Assembly (NCBI GenBank): GCA_031292735.1
Contig: JARLGP010000290.1
Location: forward strand, 1 to 8,909
DNA from: Holophaga sp.
GTDB taxonomy: Bacteria > Acidobacteriota > Holophagae > Holophagales > Holophagaceae
Length of the DNA stretch: 8,909 nucleotides
Direction: 5' to 3'
Positions within the stretch are counted from its first letter, which is position 1; every line of letters starts with the position of its first letter. A program made the translations under genes and the position numbers. Shown here piece by piece: positions 5,281 through 8,909 of the stretch. The notes below the pieces were generated by a model, which searched no databases, was not told the origin of the DNA, and saw nothing but the letters and a program-made list of their open reading frames with translations.

Positions 5281-5320
5281 AGTTAACCGGAGCGTTCGAC
5301 CCCGGACACAGCCCTTGAGA
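5281..5320 (+). repeat. Integron attC site 4, only the 5' half (truncated)
   Basis: AGTTAAC (5281-5287) stands in the R'' position. It is followed by GCGTTCGACCCCGGACACAG, of which TTCGACCCCGGACAC (5295-5309) is identical to 2163-2177 in attC 3. Similarity to attC 2 goes on as GCCCT/TGAGA to 5320 and then stops. No L'/R' partner with GTTRRRY is found downstream. Same direction as the other three sites. It cannot fold as a working attC. Confidence 0.75.
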
Positions 5321-5358
5321 TAGGTGGAGCCAAGGGCGCCTCCCAGAAGGATGCCCAT
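5317..5358 (-). pseudogene. Truncated start of a short membrane-protein gene (possibly DUF6132-like)
   Basis: Downstream of the DUF2892 gene on the same strand, the reading LKRIAMGILLGGALGSTYL resembles the glycine-rich first membrane helix of DUF6132 proteins (GxLxGGALGxxY, normally followed by a GC-containing segment and a second helix). Coding similarity ends at about 5317, exactly where the half attC begins. ATG 5358 is the first standard start; the resemblance begins a few residues before it, so the start is uncertain and a small change upstream is possible. The remaining frame runs through the attC to 5119 without further resemblance. I read this as a gene cut off by the array junction; the family call is tentative. 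Confidence 0.4.
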
Positions 5359-5394
5359 GGCGATGCGCTTCAGGTCCGTGGCAACGATCGTGAT

Positions 5395-5607
5395 TCAACC
5401 TTTCAAGCCGCAGGCGCCCTGGGTGCCGACCCCGAGCCTGGCGAGGATGCTGGACAGCAGGCACCAGTTGGTGAGGCCGCTCTGCAGCAGGTTCGCCCCC
5501 ACGAAGACGGTGAGCCACAGCCAGTTCGGGTTGTGCCAGCGGGCCAGGGCGAGGCTGCCCAGGATCATGGTGCCGGCGGCGGAGTGGACGATGCGATCGA
5601 CGTTCAT
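5395..5607 (-). CDS. DUF2892 (YgaP-like) inner-membrane protein
   Basis: This 70-residue protein starts MNVDRIVHSAAGTMILGSL and has the family's two membrane helices, about residues 8-24 and 29-48. These are joined by NPNWLW, and the conserved NLLQSGLTNWC leads to the closing ILARLGV. DUF2892 is the membrane part found fused to rhodanese in YgaP, but here it stands alone and no rhodanese domain is present. The ATG lies three bases after the stop of the efflux permease and has AAAGGAG eight bases upstream, inside the permease end, so the two are co-translated. The role next to an RND pump is unknown. Confidence 0.88.
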   Translation of the reverse strand: MNVDRIVHSAAGTMILGSLALARWHNPNWLWLTVFVGANLLQSGLTNWCLLSSILARLGVGTQGACGLKG

Positions 5608-5610
5608 GGG

Positions 5611-8600
5611 TCATGCTCCTTTGGAAGCATTTCTGCAGGTGGGTGCGGGAAGGGCCTGCCGCTGCAGTTCGGCGGCCCGGCCACGGCGGGCCAGGAGGAA
5701 GTAGAGGACCGGCACGGCGAACCGGGACAGCAGGGTGGCGGCCACTTCGCCCGCCATCAGGCTGATGGCCAGGCCCTGGAAGATGGGGTCCGCCAGCATC
5801 ACGCTGGAACCCACCATGACCGCCGCGGCGGTGAGCAGCATGGGGCGGAACCGCACCACCCCGGCCTCCACCACGGCGGCTTCCAGGTCCATGCCCTCCT
5901 TGAGCTTGAGTTCGATGAAGTCCACCAGGATGATACTGTTGCGCACGATGATGCCGGCCCCGGCGATGAAGCCGATCATGCTGGTGGCGGTGAAGAAGGC
6001 GCCCAGCAGACCATGGGCGGGGATGATGCCGATGAGCGAGAGCGGCACCGGCGCCAGGATCACCAGGGGCACCGCGAAGCTTTCGAACCAGCCCACCACC
6101 AGGACATAGATCAGCACCAGGACCCCGGCGAAGGCCAGCCCCAGATCCCGGAATACTTCCAGGGTGATGTGCCACTCGCCGTCCCACTTCATCACCAGGT
6201 TCTCGGTGTTTTCGGGGTGGGCCAGGCCCAACCTGACCACCGGCTGTCCACCCGTGCCCTTGATGGCGTCGATCTTCTTGTTCAGCGCGGCAAGGGCATA
6301 CACGGGGCTTTCGATGGTGCCCGCCAGGTCACCGAAGACGTAGGACAGCGGCATGAGATTTTCGTGATAAATGGGCGCGTTCTCTTGCCCCTCCTGGACC
6401 CGGACCAGCTCGGACAGGGGTACGGGGCCGCGCAGGCCGGGCACGGTCATCTGGAGCATCTGGTCCAGGCGCTGGCGCTGGGCGCTGGCCAATTGGACGA
6501 TCACCGGCACCTGGGTGGAGCCCCGCTGAACGTGGAAGCTGCCGAGGGTGTCGCCGTGCCCGGCCATGGACAAGGTCTGCACCACGGCCGCCGGGGCGAC
6601 GCCCTGCAGGGCCGCCTGCTCCCGGTCCAGCACCAGGCTGATCTTGGGGCTGGTGGGATCGAGGGTGCTGTCCACATCCACGACGCCGTCCACGCTGCGG
6701 AAGACCTTTTTGACCTCCCCGGCGAAGCGCAGCCGCTCGGCCTCGGTGGGCCCGTAGACCTCGGCCACCAGGGTGTCCATGACCGGCGGGCCGGGCGGGA
6801 TCTCCACCAGCTTCATCCGGGTGCCGTCGGGCAGGGCCAGCTTGAGCAGCTCCGGGCGCAGGCGCACGGCGATGGCGTGGCTCTGCTCCTTGCGCTCTCC
6901 CTTGCCCACCAGGTTGACCTGGATGTCCACCATCCGGTCCTCCCGGCGCAGGAAGCTGTGGCGCACCATGCCCACGAAGGTGAAGGGCGCGGCCTCCCCG
7001 GAGTAGACCTGGATGTCCCGCACCACCGGTTCCCGCAGCAGGCGCCGGGCCACGTCCTGGCCCACGGCCAGGGCGTCCTCCCGCGGGGTTCCGGCCGGAA
7101 GGTCCAGCTGCACCATGAATTCGGACTTGTTGTCGAAGGGCAGCATCTTGACCTTCACCACACCGAAGCCCACCAGGGACATGGACGCGACCAGCAGGAC
7201 CACCACCCCGCCGAAGAAGGCCAAGCGCACCGCCGGCCGGGTGATGAGGGCGGTGATGACCCGGCGGTAGGCGATCGTGAAGCGGGACTCGGGCTCGACC
7301 ACGGCCGGGCGTTCCTCTCCTTCGGCGGCGGGCAGGTGCGCTTTCGGCTTGAAGATCAGGAGGGAGGCCCAGGGACTGATGACGAAGGCGATGATCAGGC
7401 TGAACAGCATGGCCAGGCTGGCGCCGACCGGGATCGGCCGCATGTACGGGCCCATGAGCCCGCGCACATAGGCCATGGGCAGGATCGCGGCGATCACCGC
7501 GATGGTGGCCAGGATGGTCGGGTTGCCCACCTCGTCCACCGCCTCCACCACCACCCGGGCGAAGCTCTTGCGCGGCCCGGGGAGGTGCATGTGCCGGTGG
7601 ATGTTCTCCACCACGACGATGGCGTCGTCCACCAGGATGCCGATGGAGAAGATCAGCGCGAACAGGGTGACCCGGTTCAGGGTGTAGCCGAACAGGTAGG
7701 TGATGAACAGGGTCAGGGCCAGGGTGACCGGCACGGCCACCCCGACCACCACCGCGGAGCGCCAGCCCATGGCCAGCAGGATGAGGACGATGACGCTCAG
7801 GGTGGCCAGGAGCAGGTGCTCGATCAGTTCATTGGATTTCTCGCCCGCTGTCTCGCCGTAGTTGCGGGTGACGGTCAACGTGAGGTCCCGGGGAAGGAGG
7901 TTGCCGCGCAGGGCCTGGACCTTGGCCAGGACCGCTTCGGACAGGGCGGTGGCATTGCTGCCCATCCGCTTGGAAAGGGCCACGGTCACCGCCGGCTCGA
8001 AGCCCGCCCCGGTGCCGTGCAGCACCACCGGAGGCTCGGGGTCGGGACCGTCGGTGACGCCGGCGACGTCGCCCAGGTAGACCGGGCGGCCGTTCTTGAC
8101 GGCCACCACCAGACGCTGCAGTTCCGCGGCCTCCAGGACGAAGCCGGACGCCTCCAGTTCCGTGCGGCGGTTGTGGTCGACCAGGACCCCGGCGGGGAGC
8201 TGGCTTTCGGCGCTGCGCAGCGCCGGCTGGAGTTCGCCCAGGCTCATGCCCAGGGCCCGCAGCTTGCCGGGATCGGGTTCGATCCGCACCATCCGCCGGG
8301 CGCCGCCGATGACCTTGACCTGGGCCGTGGCCGGCACCGTGCTCAACTCCCGGGCCAGCGCATCGCCCATGGCCCGCAGTTGTCCAGGGGTCTGGCCGGC
8401 GCCGTGCAGGGTCAGGCCCAGGAACGGCACGTCGTCGACGGTGAGCAGGCGCACCACCGGTTCCATGGCTCCGCTGGGCAGGACGTCGCGGCTGGCCGCC
8501 AGTTCCTGGTAGATCTTCGCCAGGCTGGGTTCCTGCGGCTCGTTCACCTTGAAGCGCACCGTGATCATGGCCATGCCGGGCAGGCTGGTGCTGTAGAGGT

Positions 8601-8862
8601 ATTCCACCCCGGGGATGCCCCACAGGCGCTTCTCCAGCGGCGTGGTGACCTGGCTTTCGACCTCCCTGGGGCTGGCGCCGGGCACCGGCACATGGATGTC
8701 CACCATGGGCACGATGATCTGGGGCTCCTCCTCGCGGGGCGTGAGCGCCACCGCCAGGAAGCCCAGCATGAGCGAAGCCACCACGATGAGCGGGGTCAGC
8801 TTGCTGCGCAGGAAGGTCTTGGCGAGCCGGCCCGCCAGTCCCAGATGGACGGTTTCGCTCAT
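5611..8862 (-). CDS. RND-family efflux permease (HAE-like, inner membrane)
   Basis: This complete 1083-residue proton-driven pump subunit would form the trimer of a three-part efflux system with a membrane fusion protein and an outer-membrane channel. The first membrane helix is at about residues 22-41. The first porter loop opens with TPREEEPQI and VPGASPREVESQVTTPLEK. Helices resume at about 350, and helix 4 (GILVDDAIVVVENIHRH, about 408-424) carries the proton-relay pair Asp412-Asp413. The second half repeats the layout, with a porter segment beginning MLPFDNKSEF and a helix with GIIVRNSIILVDFI. The Asp-Asp pair and helix 4 look like the drug/hydrophobe-exporting (HAE) type rather than the heavy-metal type, but the REEEP N-terminus marks a less studied clade, so the substrate is open. 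The start overlaps the stop of the fusion protein gene as ATGA. Confidence 0.93.
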   Translation of the reverse strand: MSETVHLGLAGRLAKTFLRSKLTPLIVVASLMLGFLAVALTPREEEPQIIVPMVDIHVPVPGASPREVESQVTTPLEKRLWGIPGVEYLYSTSLPGMAMITVRFKVNEPQEPSLAKIYQELAASRDVLPSGAMEPVVRLLTVDDVPFLGLTLHGAGQTPGQLRAMGDALARELSTVPATAQVKVIGGARRMVRIEPDPGKLRALGMSLGELQPALRSAESQLPAGVLVDHNRRTELEASGFVLEAAELQRLVVAVKNGRPVYLGDVAGVTDGPDPEPPVVLHGTGAGFEPAVTVALSKRMGSNATALSEAVLAKVQALRGNLLPRDLTLTVTRNYGETAGEKSNELIEHLLLATLSVIVLILLAMGWRSAVVVGVAVPVTLALTLFITYLFGYTLNRVTLFALIFSIGILVDDAIVVVENIHRHMHLPGPRKSFARVVVEAVDEVGNPTILATIAVIAAILPMAYVRGLMGPYMRPIPVGASLAMLFSLIIAFVISPWASLLIFKPKAHLPAAEGEERPAVVEPESRFTIAYRRVITALITRPAVRLAFFGGVVVLLVASMSLVGFGVVKVKMLPFDNKSEFMVQLDLPAGTPREDALAVGQDVARRLLREPVVRDIQVYSGEAAPFTFVGMVRHSFLRREDRMVDIQVNLVGKGERKEQSHAIAVRLRPELLKLALPDGTRMKLVEIPPGPPVMDTLVAEVYGPTEAERLRFAGEVKKVFRSVDGVVDVDSTLDPTSPKISLVLDREQAALQGVAPAAVVQTLSMAGHGDTLGSFHVQRGSTQVPVIVQLASAQRQRLDQMLQMTVPGLRGPVPLSELVRVQEGQENAPIYHENLMPLSYVFGDLAGTIESPVYALAALNKKIDAIKGTGGQPVVRLGLAHPENTENLVMKWDGEWHITLEVFRDLGLAFAGVLVLIYVLVVGWFESFAVPLVILAPVPLSLIGIIPAHGLLGAFFTATSMIGFIAGAGIIVRNSIILVDFIELKLKEGMDLEAAVVEAGVVRFRPMLLTAAAVMVGSSVMLADPIFQGLAISLMAGEVAATLLSRFAVPVLYFLLARRGRAAELQRQALPAPTCRNASKGA

Positions 8863-8909
8863 TTCCGCACCTCGATGGGCTGGCCGTCCCTGAGATCCCC
8901 GGGAGCGTC
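8859..8909 (-). CDS. RND membrane fusion protein, last 16 residues only
   Basis: On the minus strand the window edge enters a frame reading DAPGDLRDGQPIEVRK that stops with TGA at 8861-8859, overlapping the ATG of the permease by four bases. The segment DGQPIEVRK fits the C-terminal strand of periplasmic adaptor proteins, which commonly end with a 'xxGxxVxx' turn, and a membrane fusion protein is the usual gene before an RND permease. Too little is present for more than a contextual call. Confidence 0.65.
   Translation of the reverse strand, partial: DAPGDLRDGQPIEVRK

Noticed and set aside
5177..6187. Minus-strand 336-codon ORF across the permease 3' end and DUF2892 gene
   Set aside because: It is in the wrong frame relative to both supported genes and has a shadow-type composition.

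Overview
The window looks like a piece of a chromosome from a high-GC Gram-negative bacterium into which an integron gene-cassette array has been placed. The RND efflux genes, the MocR regulator and the flavoprotein gene are strongly GC-biased at third codon positions. The cassette genes on the left and the stretch around 4830-5280 are visibly less GC-rich. I cannot fix the taxon; a Holophaga/Geothrix-like acidobacterium or a deltaproteobacterium-like lineage are guesses only.

Left part (1-2276): the 3' end of a frameshifted IS1634-type transposase is followed by three directly repeated sites with the architecture of integron attC sites. Each ends in GTTRRRY-like R', and sites 2 and 3 also begin with an AAC-ending R''. 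The two complete sites are both 128 bases long and fold with unpaired bases in one arm. Between them lie two full cassettes. Cassette 1 carries a vapBC-type toxin-antitoxin pair, transcribed against the cassette direction from its own promoter. Cassette 2 carries a pentapeptide-repeat protein whose likely GTG start overlaps the stop of a 28-codon ORF with a good ribosome binding site. No integrase or attI is in view.

Middle (2277-5320): directly after the third attC lies a reversed, internally deleted IS1595-type transposase remnant. Next comes a divergent pair, a pyridoxamine-phosphate-oxidase-like flavoprotein (minus) and a MocR/PdxR-type regulator (plus), sharing an intergenic region with a good minus-strand promoter and GTCCAC repeats. 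A roughly 460-base AT-richer stretch follows in which I recognise no gene. A fourth attC is present only as its 5' half (5281-5320).

Right part (5317-8909): the half attC is fused to the start of a short membrane-protein gene, possibly DUF6132-like. That gene is the last member of a minus-strand operon: RND membrane fusion protein (only its end is present), RND permease (complete, 1083 residues), a DUF2892 membrane protein and the truncated gene. The array or a later rearrangement therefore appears to have cut into the 3' end of an efflux operon.

The most notable points are the array itself, a probable active-site substitution in the VapC toxin (Gly96 where the third PIN-domain aspartate is expected), the overlapping leader ORF in front of the pentapeptide gene, and the truncated attC at the chromosomal junction.
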